Assembly (NCBI GenBank): GCA_018895075.1
Contig: JAHIOW010000056.1
Span: 1 to 40,437 of the forward strand
Reading direction: 5' to 3'
From: Candidatus Omnitrophota bacterium
GTDB lineage: Bacteria > Omnitrophota > Gorgyraeia > Gygaellales > Profunditerraquicolaceae
Length of the DNA: 40,437 nucleotides
The translations under genes were made by a program, and so were the position numbers. The notes below the pieces were generated by a model. It did no database searches and was not told the origin of the DNA. It was given only the letters and a program-made list of their open reading frames with translations. Of the stretch, positions 9,105 to 16,672 are shown in pieces. Position 1 is the stretch's first letter; each line of letters starts with the position of its first letter.

Positions 9105-9710
9105 ATGAAGATATTTATAGTTTTGGGGATAGTATTTTATGCGCTGGTGCTTATTTTAATCGGGGTAGTATTTATCGTTTTTTCTCTTAACCTGTTGCAG
9201 CCCCAGGATATAAATAACCTGCTTGCCTATCTGCAATACAGCCCCAATTCCAGGATTATCATCGGGCTTTCCGGCCTTTTATTGATATTGATCAGTTTCT
9301 CTTTTGCGCAGTTGATCCTGGGCCGGTTTCAGCGCGAAAGGACGATTGCCTTTACTACTTCTTCCGGAGAAGTAACCATCGCGCTTTCCGCAATTGAGGA
9401 TTTAATAAAACGCCTCGGGGTTAATCTACCCGAAATAAAAGAATTAAGGCCTGATGTCATTGCTACCAAAAAAGGCATTATTGTTGACCTGAGGGTTATT
9501 TTAAGATCAGAATCAAATATCCCTGAATTAACCGCCCGGCTGCAGGAAATAGCCAGGTCTAAGATCCAGGAGGTCTTAGGCCTTGAAGAACAGATTATTA
9601 TCAAGATTCATGTCACCAAGATAATTCTCGCTGAAGAAAAAGAAAGAAAGAAAAAAGAATCGGAAAAAGAAGAACCGACTATTCCGTTTAGCAGCTACGG
9701 CAAAATCTAA
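9105..9710 (+). CDS. amaP: AmaP-like alkaline shock membrane anchor protein
   Basis: This is about 201 residues. Two membrane helices lie at about 5-30 (IVLGIVFYALVLILIGVVFI) and 50-70 (IIIGLSGLLLILISFSFAQL). A cytosolic Asp23-like domain follows (GEVTIALSAIEDLIKRLG ... IIVDLRVILRSESNIPELTA), then a highly charged tail. AmaP proteins hold Asp23 at the membrane. I chose the ATG at 9105 over the GTG at 9102 because of its spacing to the AAAGGGGG site at 9091-9098. The stop codon TAA (9708-9710) is also the first bases of repeat element A. Confidence 0.82.
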   Translation: MKIFIVLGIVFYALVLILIGVVFIVFSLNLLQPQDINNLLAYLQYSPNSRIIIGLSGLLLILISFSFAQLILGRFQRERTIAFTTSSGEVTIALSAIEDLIKRLGVNLPEIKELRPDVIATKKGIIVDLRVILRSESNIPELTARLQEIARSKIQEVLGLEEQIIIKIHVTKIILAEEKERKKKESEKEEPTIPFSSYGKI

Positions 9711-9895
9711 GTGAGGCCGCGACTTAGCGAACAAAAGTGAAGCTAAGTCGTTTGGCCGAACTTACCCCTCACTCAGCCAGCAGCAAAGAAAGCTATGGTT
9801 TTCTGAGTGAGGGGTTAAATTCGCGCAAAATAACTTACTTCGTATTTCATACTCCCTGCCTGCCGGCAGGCAGGCGTAAGTTATGCGCTCATTTA
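9708..9895 (+). repeat. structured palindromic element, copy A
   Basis: This 188-nt element lies between the amaP-like stop and the phosphofructokinase ribosome-binding site. Nested pairings: an outer TAAGTGAG (9708-9715) with CTCATTTA (9888-9895), one G-U; GGCC plus CGACTTAGC (9715-9728) with GCTAAGTCG plus GGCC (9742-9757); CCCCTCACTCAG (9765-9776) with CTGAGTGAGGGG (9803-9814); ATAACTTAC (9830-9838) with GTAAGTTAT (9876-9884). The core 9756-9828 is 71/73 identical to copy B at 23342-23414 (opposite strand). The last hairpin holds a separate 20-bp palindrome. It is either a mobile palindromic element or a structured leader. The frame through it happens to be open and fused to the enzyme gene, which I regard as accidental. 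Confidence 0.85.
9855..9874. repeat. 20-bp perfect palindrome, copy 1
   Basis: CCTGCCTGCCGGCAGGCAGG is a perfect inverted repeat and recurs at 27304-27323. Here it lies inside the apical part of the last hairpin of element A, where copy B has no equivalent, so it looks like a secondary insertion. Confidence 0.9.
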
Positions 9896-9910
9896 AGGAG
9901 GAATTTATTT

Positions 9911-10942
9911 ATGGCAAAGATCGGCATACTTACAGGCGGTGGCGATTGCCCCGGCTTAAACTCAGTAATCAGGGCAGTAGTGAGAAAAGGCTTCAAGGAA
10001 GGATATGAGATTATCGGTATTAGAAACGGCTGGAAGGGTTTAATTGAGAATAATGTTGTAACATTAAGTTTTGCCTCTGTTTCCGGGATATTGCCTAAAG
10101 GTGGCACGATATTAGGCACCAGCCGCACCAATCCCTACAAAAAAGAAGGCGATACCCAAAAAGTAAAAGATAATTTTAAGAAATTAGGGCTCCATGCTTT
10201 AATTGTTGTGGGCGGCGAAGATACCCTGGGAGTAGCCGCCAGATTAATCAAAGACGGCATTAGCAATATTGTGGGCGTGCCCAAGACAATAGATAACGAC
10301 CTTTCCTGTACAGACTATACCTTTGGATTTGACACAGCCATAAATACGGCTATGGAGTGTATTGATAAACTGCATACCACCGCAGAAAGCCACCACCGTA
10401 TTATTGTCGTGGAGGTAATGGGCAGGCATGCGGGCTGGATTGCCATTGAAGCCGGGATTGCCGGCGGCGCAGATGTGATTTTAATCCCTGAGCTACCCAT
10501 TGACATTGAAGAAGTATGCGGTTTTATAAAAGAGAGGCATCAGAGAGGCAAGACATTCAGTATAATTGTGGTAGCCGAAGGCGCTAAATTTAAAGAGGGG
10601 ACTCTGGTGGTGCAGGAAGAAAAACTGGATGAGTTTGGCCACATCAGGCTTGGCGGTATAGGTGAAACCCTGGCCACAGAGATAGAAAAGAGGACTCATT
10701 ACGAAACCAGGGTGAGCGTCCTGGGCCATATTCAAAGAGGCGGCGCTCCCACTGCCTTTGATCGGGTTCTGGGCACCAGGTTCGGAGTAAAGGCAGTAGA
10801 ATTAGTGAAGGATAAGAAATTTTCCAGGATGGCAGCCTTGACCGGAAATAAGATTATAGATGTGCCTATAGAGGAAGCAGTGCGCGAGTTAAAAACAGTG
10901 GATATGGAACTTTATGAAATCTCAAAGGTATTCTTTGGTTAG
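9911..10942 (+). CDS. pfkA: 6-phosphofructokinase, probably pyrophosphate-dependent
   Basis: From the ATG at 9911 the protein has 343 residues. AAGGAGG at 9895-9901 fixes this start. Motifs: ILTGGGDCPGLNSVIRAV at the N-terminus, IVVGGEDTLG, VGVPKTIDNDL with catalytic Asp128, and EVMGRHAGWIA. It phosphorylates fructose 6-phosphate in glycolysis. The two residues that separate donors are Asp104 (in GGED) and Lys125 (in PKTIDND). Classical ATP enzymes have Gly at both positions, whereas pyrophosphate enzymes have Asp and Lys. I therefore infer a reversible PPi-dependent enzyme of the group III type. The reading frame extends 58 codons upstream through repeat element A, but that part has no family similarity. 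Confidence 0.93.
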   Translation: MAKIGILTGGGDCPGLNSVIRAVVRKGFKEGYEIIGIRNGWKGLIENNVVTLSFASVSGILPKGGTILGTSRTNPYKKEGDTQKVKDNFKKLGLHALIVVGGEDTLGVAARLIKDGISNIVGVPKTIDNDLSCTDYTFGFDTAINTAMECIDKLHTTAESHHRIIVVEVMGRHAGWIAIEAGIAGGADVILIPELPIDIEEVCGFIKERHQRGKTFSIIVVAEGAKFKEGTLVVQEEKLDEFGHIRLGGIGETLATEIEKRTHYETRVSVLGHIQRGGAPTAFDRVLGTRFGVKAVELVKDKKFSRMAALTGNKIIDVPIEEAVRELKTVDMELYEISKVFFG

Positions 10943-10954
10943 GGGGATAAAACT

Positions 10955-11521
10955 ATGAGAGATAAGATTAAAGATATTTTATTAGAGAGCATGCAGGTCA
11001 AAGAGGAATTATTACGCACAGGCATTACCCGGATTATAGAAATAACCCAGGCATCAATAGACTGCCTGAAGAAAAACGGCAAGATCATTCTCTTTGGCAA
11101 CGGCGGCTCAGCCAGCGACAGCCAGCATATTGCCGCGGAATTGATAGGCAGGTTTAAAAAGGATAGAGAGGCATTATCTGCCCTGGCCCTGACCACCAAC
11201 ACCGCTATCATTACTTCAGTGGCAAATGACTATACTTATGACCTCATCTTCGCCAAACAGATTGAGGCCCTGGGCCAGAATAATGACCTGGTTATCGCTA
11301 TATCCACCAGCGGAAAGGCAAAGAATGTTGTCTTAGGGGTTAAACAAGCCAAAAAAATGGGTTTAAAAACAGTGGGCCTTACCGGCGGCGACGGCGGAGA
11401 ATTAGCAAAACTTGCCGATATATCCTTGATCGTCCCTTCCCGGGTTACAGCCAGGATCCAGGAGGCGCACATTACCATCGGGCATATCGTATGCGAGATC
11501 ATAGAGCAAACCCTGCGTTAG
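10955..11521 (+). CDS. gmhA: sedoheptulose 7-phosphate isomerase
   Basis: This 188-residue SIS-domain protein has the GmhA signature ILFGNGGSASDSQHIAAELI, the phosphosugar loop VIAISTSGKAKNV and the C-terminal EAHITIGHIVCEIIE with the metal/catalytic His. It makes D-glycero-D-manno-heptose 7-phosphate, the first step toward ADP-heptose for LPS core. Its partner adenylyltransferase gene overlaps by 31 nt. The GmhB phosphatase and heptose kinase are not in the window. Confidence 0.93.
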   Translation: MRDKIKDILLESMQVKEELLRTGITRIIEITQASIDCLKKNGKIILFGNGGSASDSQHIAAELIGRFKKDREALSALALTTNTAIITSVANDYTYDLIFAKQIEALGQNNDLVIAISTSGKAKNVVLGVKQAKKMGLKTVGLTGGDGGELAKLADISLIVPSRVTARIQEAHITIGHIVCEIIEQTLR

Positions 11522-11994
11522 AGACAAAAATAAAGCAGGCCAAGGAATTAAAAAAAATAATTTCCGGCCTTAAATCCCGGGGTAAAAAAATCGTATTTAC
11601 CAACGGTTGTTTTGACCTCCTGCATTACGGGCATGTAAAATACCTGGAAAGCGCCAGGAGTAAAGGCGATATCCTGGTTGTAGCTGTAAATTCCGATGCC
11701 TCGGTGAGAAGGATAAAAGGCCGACGCAGGCCCATAGTCAGCCAAAAGCACAGGCTTAAAGTAGTGGCCGCCTTAGCCAGCGTTGATTACGTGGTGGCCT
11801 TTAGAGAAGACACGCCCTTTAAGACCATAAAATTACTTCAACCCGATATCCTGATTAAGGGCGCGGATTGGAACAAAAAGGATATATCCGGAGCGGGCTT
11901 TGTCTTAAGTTACGCCGGCTCGGTGAGGACAATACCTTTAGTAAAGGGTAGTTCCACCACTAATCTCATAAAAAAAATTGCTCAGGCAGGATAA
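11491..11994 (+). CDS. rfaE2: D-glycero-beta-D-manno-heptose 1-phosphate adenylyltransferase
   Basis: At 167 residues this is the stand-alone cytidylyltransferase-fold domain equivalent to the C-terminal half of HldE. Motifs: KIVFTNGCFDLLHYGHVKYL (HxGH), VVAVNSDASVRRIKG and the closing loop IPLVKGSSTTNLIKKI. It activates heptose 1-phosphate with ATP to ADP-heptose. The ATG lies within gmhA, a 31-nt overlap suggesting coupling. A later start is possible because the first dozen residues are not conserved in the family. The kinase half is encoded elsewhere or absent. Confidence 0.92.
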   Translation: MRDHRANPALETKIKQAKELKKIISGLKSRGKKIVFTNGCFDLLHYGHVKYLESARSKGDILVVAVNSDASVRRIKGRRRPIVSQKHRLKVVAALASVDYVVAFREDTPFKTIKLLQPDILIKGADWNKKDISGAGFVLSYAGSVRTIPLVKGSSTTNLIKKIAQAG

Positions 11995-12421
11995 AATAAA
12001 AAATATTAACCGGATTATTGACGCCAATATCAACCGCGCCAAAGAGGGCCTGCGCGTCTGCGAAGAAATAACCCGCTTTATCCTGGATAGCCGCAGTCTG
12101 ACAGAAGGATTTAAGAAAATAAGGCATCAGATTGATACCCTCTTAAAAGGCATTGCCTCATCAGCCGGGTTACTTAAAGCCAGAGAAAGCCTCAAGGATG
12201 TAGGAAGGAATATCAGCGCAGGCGAATTAAAGAGAAGGGGGCTTGAGGATATTTTTTTTGCCAACATACAGCGCATTAAGGAATCCCTGAGGGTCTTAGA
12301 GGAATTTAGCAAACTCGAAAATATTAAAATCGCCGTTAGGTTTAAAAAATTAAGATACAGCATCTATGAACTCGAAAAAAAAGTTGCTAGAGAAATCCGG
12401 TCTTTATGTCATCATAGATAA
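11978..12421 (+). CDS. thiD2: ThiD2-type hydroxymethylpyrimidine phosphate kinase domain protein
   Basis: At up to 147 residues it resembles the domain found N-terminal to ThiE in many bacteria: RIIDANINRAKEGLRVCEEI, FILDSRSLTEGFKKIRHQID, a Lys-Asp-Val-Gly segment and IQRIKESLRVLEEFSKL. Stand-alone and fused members (ThiD2) have been described as strictly monofunctional HMP-phosphate kinases. That fits its place before thiE and thiC, since no canonical thiD is visible. The start is uncertain: the frame opens at TTG 11978, without a good ribosome-binding site, overlapping rfaE2 by 17 nt. The 3' end overlaps thiE by 56 nt. Confidence 0.75.
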   Translation: MLRQDKIKNINRIIDANINRAKEGLRVCEEITRFILDSRSLTEGFKKIRHQIDTLLKGIASSAGLLKARESLKDVGRNISAGELKRRGLEDIFFANIQRIKESLRVLEEFSKLENIKIAVRFKKLRYSIYELEKKVAREIRSLCHHR

Positions 12422-12944
12422 GGAAGTCTGGCGACGCAGGCCTAAATTTTCGGATACCAAAATAAAAGATTTGCCTGTTGATATCATTCAACTCCGGGAT
12501 AAGATATCCGATAAAGAGACTGTCCTTAAAGACGCCCTGAGATTGCGCCGGGCGTTATCAAATACCGGGATTATATTCATTATTAATGACTACCTGGATA
12601 TCGCCAGGCTCATAGACAGCGATGGCGTTCATCTGGGCCAGGATGATTTACCCATAGGGATAGCCAGGAGATTACTAGGCAAAGACAAGATTATCGGTGT
12701 ATCCTGCCATAGTCTCAAACAGGCCAAGAGCGCAGAAGTGCAAGGCGCGGATTATATCAGCATCGGCCCGGTCTTTTCCACCCCCACAAAACCCGAATAT
12801 AAACCTGTAGGTTTAGGCCTGATAAGAGAAATCAGCCAAGAGATTAAGATACCTTTTTTTGCTATCGGCGGGATAAACGAGAAAAACATAGGCAAGGTCT
12901 TAGATGCAGGAGCAAAAAGAATAGCAGTTTGTAGCCTTAGATGA
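12366..12944 (+). CDS. thiE: thiamine-phosphate synthase
   Basis: This 192-residue TIM-barrel protein has the ThiE motifs VDIIQLRDKISDK, FIINDYLDIARLIDSDGVHLGQ, the pyrophosphate-binding ISIGPVFSTPTKPEY and FAIGGINEKNIGKVLDAGA. It couples HMP pyrophosphate and thiazole phosphate. The protein ends just after RIAVCSLR, where the family normally continues VVSAI plus a last helix, so it is 15-25 residues short. The frame one base on is open for about 25 codons past this point, but that stretch also encodes the thiC start. The 56-nt overlap with thiD2 is unusually long. Activity is therefore not certain. Confidence 0.85.
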   Translation: MNSKKKLLEKSGLYVIIDKEVWRRRPKFSDTKIKDLPVDIIQLRDKISDKETVLKDALRLRRALSNTGIIFIINDYLDIARLIDSDGVHLGQDDLPIGIARRLLGKDKIIGVSCHSLKQAKSAEVQGADYISIGPVFSTPTKPEYKPVGLGLIREISQEIKIPFFAIGGINEKNIGKVLDAGAKRIAVCSLR

Positions 12945-14224
12945 CACAATTAGAGAGCGCCAAAAAAAATATAGCCACGCCCTTAATAAAGAAGATTGCC
13001 TGTCTTGAAGGCATAGCCCAGGCCTCGCTTTTAAAATGGATTAAAGAAGGCCGGGTGGTCATCCCCAATAATAAAAAACGCCGTATCAGGAGGCCCTGCG
13101 GCATAGGTTATAAATTACGCACAAAGGTAAATGCAAATATAGGGACCTCAACTGATAAATCAGAAGTCAGCGATGAACTAAAGAAATTAGAGGTTGCGGT
13201 AAGATACGGCGCAGACGCCATTATGGATTTAAGCGTAGGCGGCAACCTGAAAAAGATAAGAAAGGAAATATTAAAACATTCGCCCTTGCCGGTAGGAACG
13301 GTCCCCATTTATGAGGTCGCTGTAAACGCGCAAAAAAGAAAAGGGAATTTTTTAAATTTTAGCCTTGAGGATATATTGGATACGCTCCAGTTACAGGCTG
13401 AGGAAGGCGTGGATTTCTTTACTATTCATTCCGGAGTTACCAAAGAATCTTTGATGGCGCTAAAGAAAAGTAAAAGGGTCTTAGGGGTAGTTTCAAGGGG
13501 CGGGGCAATCCTGGCGAGTTGGATAGCCGAGCATAAAAAAGAAAACCCGTTTTATGAATATTTTGAGCGTATCTTAGATATCGCCTATAAATACGACATC
13601 ACCCTAAGCCTGGGTGATGGCCTGCGGCCGGGTTCAATATTGGATGCCACGGACAAGGCGCAAATCTCTGAACTTAAAATCCTGGGGGCACTGGCAACCC
13701 GCGCCAAAAAGAGAAACGTGCAGGTAATGATTGAAGGCCCGGGGCATGTGCCTTTAAATGAGATTAAAAGAAATATTTTTCTAGAAAAAAAGTTCTGCCA
13801 CCAGGCGCCATTCTATGTCTTGGGGCCGCTGGTGACAGATATCGCCGCAGGTTATGACCACATCAGCGCGGCAATAGGCGGCGCCCTGGCTGCCAGTTAC
13901 GGGGCGGATTTCTTATGTTATGTAACGCCATCCGAACACCTCAGGCATCCTTCCATAGAAGATGTAAAGGAAGGCGTTATTGCCTCCAGGTTAGCAGCGC
14001 ACGCAGCGGATATAGTCAAGAAAGTAAAGTCAGCGGTAGAGTGGGATAAGGATATGTCCGAGGCGCGGAAAAAACGCGATTGGAAAAGGCAGATTAAGTT
14101 ATCCATAGACCCTCAGAAGGCAAGGCAGTACAGGGCTTCTTCTAAACCGGATTTGCTGGATGTCTGCACTATGTGCGGTAAGTATTGCTCTATCAAGTTA
14201 ATGGAAAAATGCATGTCATCCTGA
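12941..14224 (+). CDS. thiC: phosphomethylpyrimidine synthase
   Basis: This 427-residue radical SAM enzyme converts aminoimidazole ribotide to HMP phosphate. It has the typical start MTQLESAKKNIATPLIKKIA, then TKVNANIGTS, VGTVPIYEV, IEGPGHVPLNEI and GPLVTDIAAGYDHIS. The C-terminal cluster reads DVCTMCGKYCSIK. It belongs to the short ThiC class lacking the N-terminal extension of the E. coli enzyme. The cysteine spacing is CX2CX3C, one residue shorter than the CX2CX4C of E. coli. The ATG overlaps the thiE stop (ATGA). No TPP riboswitch can precede it in this arrangement unless far upstream. Confidence 0.95.
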   Translation: MTQLESAKKNIATPLIKKIACLEGIAQASLLKWIKEGRVVIPNNKKRRIRRPCGIGYKLRTKVNANIGTSTDKSEVSDELKKLEVAVRYGADAIMDLSVGGNLKKIRKEILKHSPLPVGTVPIYEVAVNAQKRKGNFLNFSLEDILDTLQLQAEEGVDFFTIHSGVTKESLMALKKSKRVLGVVSRGGAILASWIAEHKKENPFYEYFERILDIAYKYDITLSLGDGLRPGSILDATDKAQISELKILGALATRAKKRNVQVMIEGPGHVPLNEIKRNIFLEKKFCHQAPFYVLGPLVTDIAAGYDHISAAIGGALAASYGADFLCYVTPSEHLRHPSIEDVKEGVIASRLAAHAADIVKKVKSAVEWDKDMSEARKKRDWKRQIKLSIDPQKARQYRASSKPDLLDVCTMCGKYCSIKLMEKCMSS

Positions 14225-14238
14225 GATTGTATTATATT

Positions 14239-14309
14239 GCGGGTGTAATTCAATGGCAGAATGGCAGCTTCCCAAGCTGTATATGGCGGTTCGATTCCGC
14301 TCACCCGCT
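14239..14309 (+). tRNA. tRNA-Gly (anticodon CCC)
   Basis: A 71-nt cloverleaf: acceptor GCGGGTG (14239-14245) pairs with CACCCGC (14302-14308), T at 14309 is the discriminator. The D arm contains TTCAATGGCAGAA. The anticodon loop CTTCCCAAG has CCC, and the stem CAGC pairs with GCTG. The T arm GGCGGTTCGATTCCGCT contains the usual TTCGATT loop. It is very close to E. coli glyU. The CCA end is not encoded. It sits 14 nt after thiC. Confidence 0.95.
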
Positions 14310-14325
14310 TAAAGATAAAAAGTAA

Positions 14326-14997
14326 ATGCAAAATATAAAGCTCTTACTGGCAGCTGTTTTCTTACTTTTGAATTTGACAGGCTGCGCTACCATTTCTCCT
14401 GTTGCCCCGCCTAAGATTGAAGGGATCCCCGGGATTTACCATCGCGTAGAAAGAGGACAGACGCTCTGGAGGATTTCTAAAATATATAACACAGGCCTTG
14501 AGGAACTGGTTAAGATTAACCGCATCAGCGATGCTGCAAGCATAGAAGTCGGCCAGCTGATATTTATACCCCATGGCCAGATACCAAAGATTACATCTGG
14601 CCAGTATTCTACAGAGGATTTTATCTGGCCCGTCAAGGGAAAGGTTATTGCAAACTTCGGGCAGGTTTTTCAGGACATGCTCAACAAGGGAATCAATATA
14701 CAACCATACCGGGCAGCTGATGTGCTGGCAGCGCGCAGCGGACAGGTTGTTTTCTGCAGTCCGGATTTTGAGGGTTTTAGGAATCTGATTATTATTGACC
14801 ACGGCGACGGATTTTCCTCTGTTTATGCGCGCAACTCCCAGGTCCTGATTAAAACCGGTGACAGCGTCAAGAAGGGGTCTGTCATTGCTCAGGCCGGTTC
14901 AGCAAATAGAGACAAAGATGCGTATTTACATTTTGAGATCAGAAAGGGGCATATTCCCCAGAACCCTTATTTTTATTTACCCCGTTATAAGAATTAG
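14326..14997 (+). CDS. NlpD/EnvC-like lipoprotein: LysM plus degenerate M23 domain
   Basis: This 223-residue protein has a lipoprotein signal peptide with lipobox LTGC (Cys at about 19), a LysM domain (YHRVERGQTLWRISKIYNTG) and a C-terminal M23/LytM fold. Three of the four zinc ligands of M23 peptidases are replaced: the HxxxD region reads NKGINI where active enzymes have HxGxDI, and the second motif is YLHFEI instead of HLHFEI. It is therefore probably not a peptidase but an activator of a cell-wall amidase, as NlpD and EnvC are. Location: periplasm, lipid-anchored. It starts 17 nt after the tRNA gene. Confidence 0.88.
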   Translation: MQNIKLLLAAVFLLLNLTGCATISPVAPPKIEGIPGIYHRVERGQTLWRISKIYNTGLEELVKINRISDAASIEVGQLIFIPHGQIPKITSGQYSTEDFIWPVKGKVIANFGQVFQDMLNKGINIQPYRAADVLAARSGQVVFCSPDFEGFRNLIIIDHGDGFSSVYARNSQVLIKTGDSVKKGSVIAQAGSANRDKDAYLHFEIRKGHIPQNPYFYLPRYKN

Positions 14998-15003
14998 GTT
15001 TAT

Positions 15004-16596
15004 ATGAAGCAAGATAACTTTTTCGGCCGGGAGATTTATTTAGAGCTTTTAGAAAGGCGTATCCGGGATTTAAAAGAGGGGTATCGGCAGAATATCGCCT
15101 TTATCGGAGACGAACTTGTAGGAAAGACCTCATTGATATTTAAATTCCTGGATAAATTTTATGACCACCCGACCATCATACTCTACCTTGAGGTTAGGCC
15201 GGAACCCCTGGATTCCTTTGCCAAAAGATTTATAGGCACATTACTTTATAACTTCCTGATACCCAGCAACATCCCCCTGCAGGAAGACCTGGATTTCTTA
15301 ATCAATAAATCACAGGGGTTCATTCCTAAGGCAATTGAAAAGATAAAATTAATCCTTTACGCCTTAAAGAAAAGAAAGAAGCATAATATCTTTACGGAAT
15401 TACTGTCGCTGTGCGAGATAATCAACCAGGAGACAGGCAAATATTGCGTAGTGATATTGGATGAGTTTCATAACTTAGAAAGCATGGGCATCAAAGACCT
15501 CTACCGCGAATGGTCTAAGCTGTTAATCCTGCAGAAAAACACGGTATATATAATTACCAGTTCCATGCAGTTTAAGGCTAGGACAATACTCTCAAACAAC
15601 CTGAGTTTACTATTCGGGAATTTCCAGACGGTTATAGTTGAGCCGTTTGATATAAAGGCAAGCGAAGGGTACATGGACCGCAGGCTGGGGGAATTAGATA
15701 TAAACAGGGGCTTAAAGAATTTTATAGTTCATTTTACAGGCGGTTATCCGTTTTATCTGGAGGTAGTAACCGAGGCAATGCTAAAATCAAAACAACAGGA
15801 TTTAACATACATACTCCAGGATCTGCTTTTTGAGCCTGCGGGCGTATTAAACCAAAGATTTTCTAATTGTATCAAACGTTTTTCAGATAGCCCTTTCAGC
15901 CAGGACTACATATCCATCCTGTATCTTGTTTCCGGCGGGCATAATAAACTCAAAGACCTGGCGCACATCCTGCGCAAACAGAAAAAAGATTTGCTTTCAA
16001 GGGTAAACCGCCTCTTAGAGCTGGATGCTGTAACCCGCAACGGCGATTTCCTGAGGATAAATGACCGGGTATTCAGTTTCTGGATAAAATTTGTCTACCA
16101 GGAAAAACTGCGCTCTCTTACCTTTGATGCCAAAAATCAAAAGGCGCTGTTTATAGAGAATATAGAGGGGATGATTGATGAATTCCTGGCGCATGCAGAA
16201 AAACCCATCATAGAAAGGATGATGGAATTATTAGGGCTTTTTCAGGATGATACAATACAAATAGAGAGGAAACGGCTAAGGCTCACCCATTTTAAAGAGA
16301 TAAAGGCCCTGGAATTTAATAATAAGAGCCTGAAAAACGGCATCATCGGCCGTTCCAATGAAAGCCTCTGGATTATGGGCTTGCAGAACGATTTGTTGAC
16401 CGAGGAGTATGTCGCGGACTTTACCCGGGAGTGCAGGAAATACCGCCATAAACTCCAGAGAAAGATTATTGTTGCTTTTCAGGACATAGATGCCAACGCC
16501 CGTTTAAAGGCGCTGGAGGAAAAAGTTTTAACCTGGGACCTGAATAACCTGAACCAAATCTTAGACCTCTACTCTAAGCCCAGAATCATAATATAG
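15004..16596 (+). CDS. AAA/STAND-type ATPase (archaeal ATPase family)
   Basis: This 530-residue protein starts FFGREIYLELLERRIRDL, as archaeal-type ATPases of the DUF234 group do. It has Walker A GDELVGKTSLIFKF, Walker B YCVVILDEFHNL, and a sensor-like segment VYIITSSMQFKAR. Residues about 280-380 form a winged-helix-like region (YISILYLVSGGHNKLKDLAHI). The C-terminal part looks nuclease-like (NGIIGRSNESLWIMGL, KIIVAFQDI), as in DUF234, but key residues cannot be confirmed by eye. Cytosolic. Targets unknown. It follows the NlpD-like gene by 6 nt. Confidence 0.75.
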   Translation: MKQDNFFGREIYLELLERRIRDLKEGYRQNIAFIGDELVGKTSLIFKFLDKFYDHPTIILYLEVRPEPLDSFAKRFIGTLLYNFLIPSNIPLQEDLDFLINKSQGFIPKAIEKIKLILYALKKRKKHNIFTELLSLCEIINQETGKYCVVILDEFHNLESMGIKDLYREWSKLLILQKNTVYIITSSMQFKARTILSNNLSLLFGNFQTVIVEPFDIKASEGYMDRRLGELDINRGLKNFIVHFTGGYPFYLEVVTEAMLKSKQQDLTYILQDLLFEPAGVLNQRFSNCIKRFSDSPFSQDYISILYLVSGGHNKLKDLAHILRKQKKDLLSRVNRLLELDAVTRNGDFLRINDRVFSFWIKFVYQEKLRSLTFDAKNQKALFIENIEGMIDEFLAHAEKPIIERMMELLGLFQDDTIQIERKRLRLTHFKEIKALEFNNKSLKNGIIGRSNESLWIMGLQNDLLTEEYVADFTRECRKYRHKLQRKIIVAFQDIDANARLKALEEKVLTWDLNNLNQILDLYSKPRIII

Positions 16597-16672
16597 GGGA
16601 CGCACCCCAAGGTGTCACCCTTGGCGACTAGAACCTATTTAATTGCTTAGGGTTACAAACTAGGATATCAAT

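Noticed and set aside
9737-9910. An N-terminal extension of 58 codons on the phosphofructokinase, starting with GTG
   Set aside because: The stretch is repeat element A, the codons have no family similarity, and a perfect AAGGAGG precedes the ATG at 9911.
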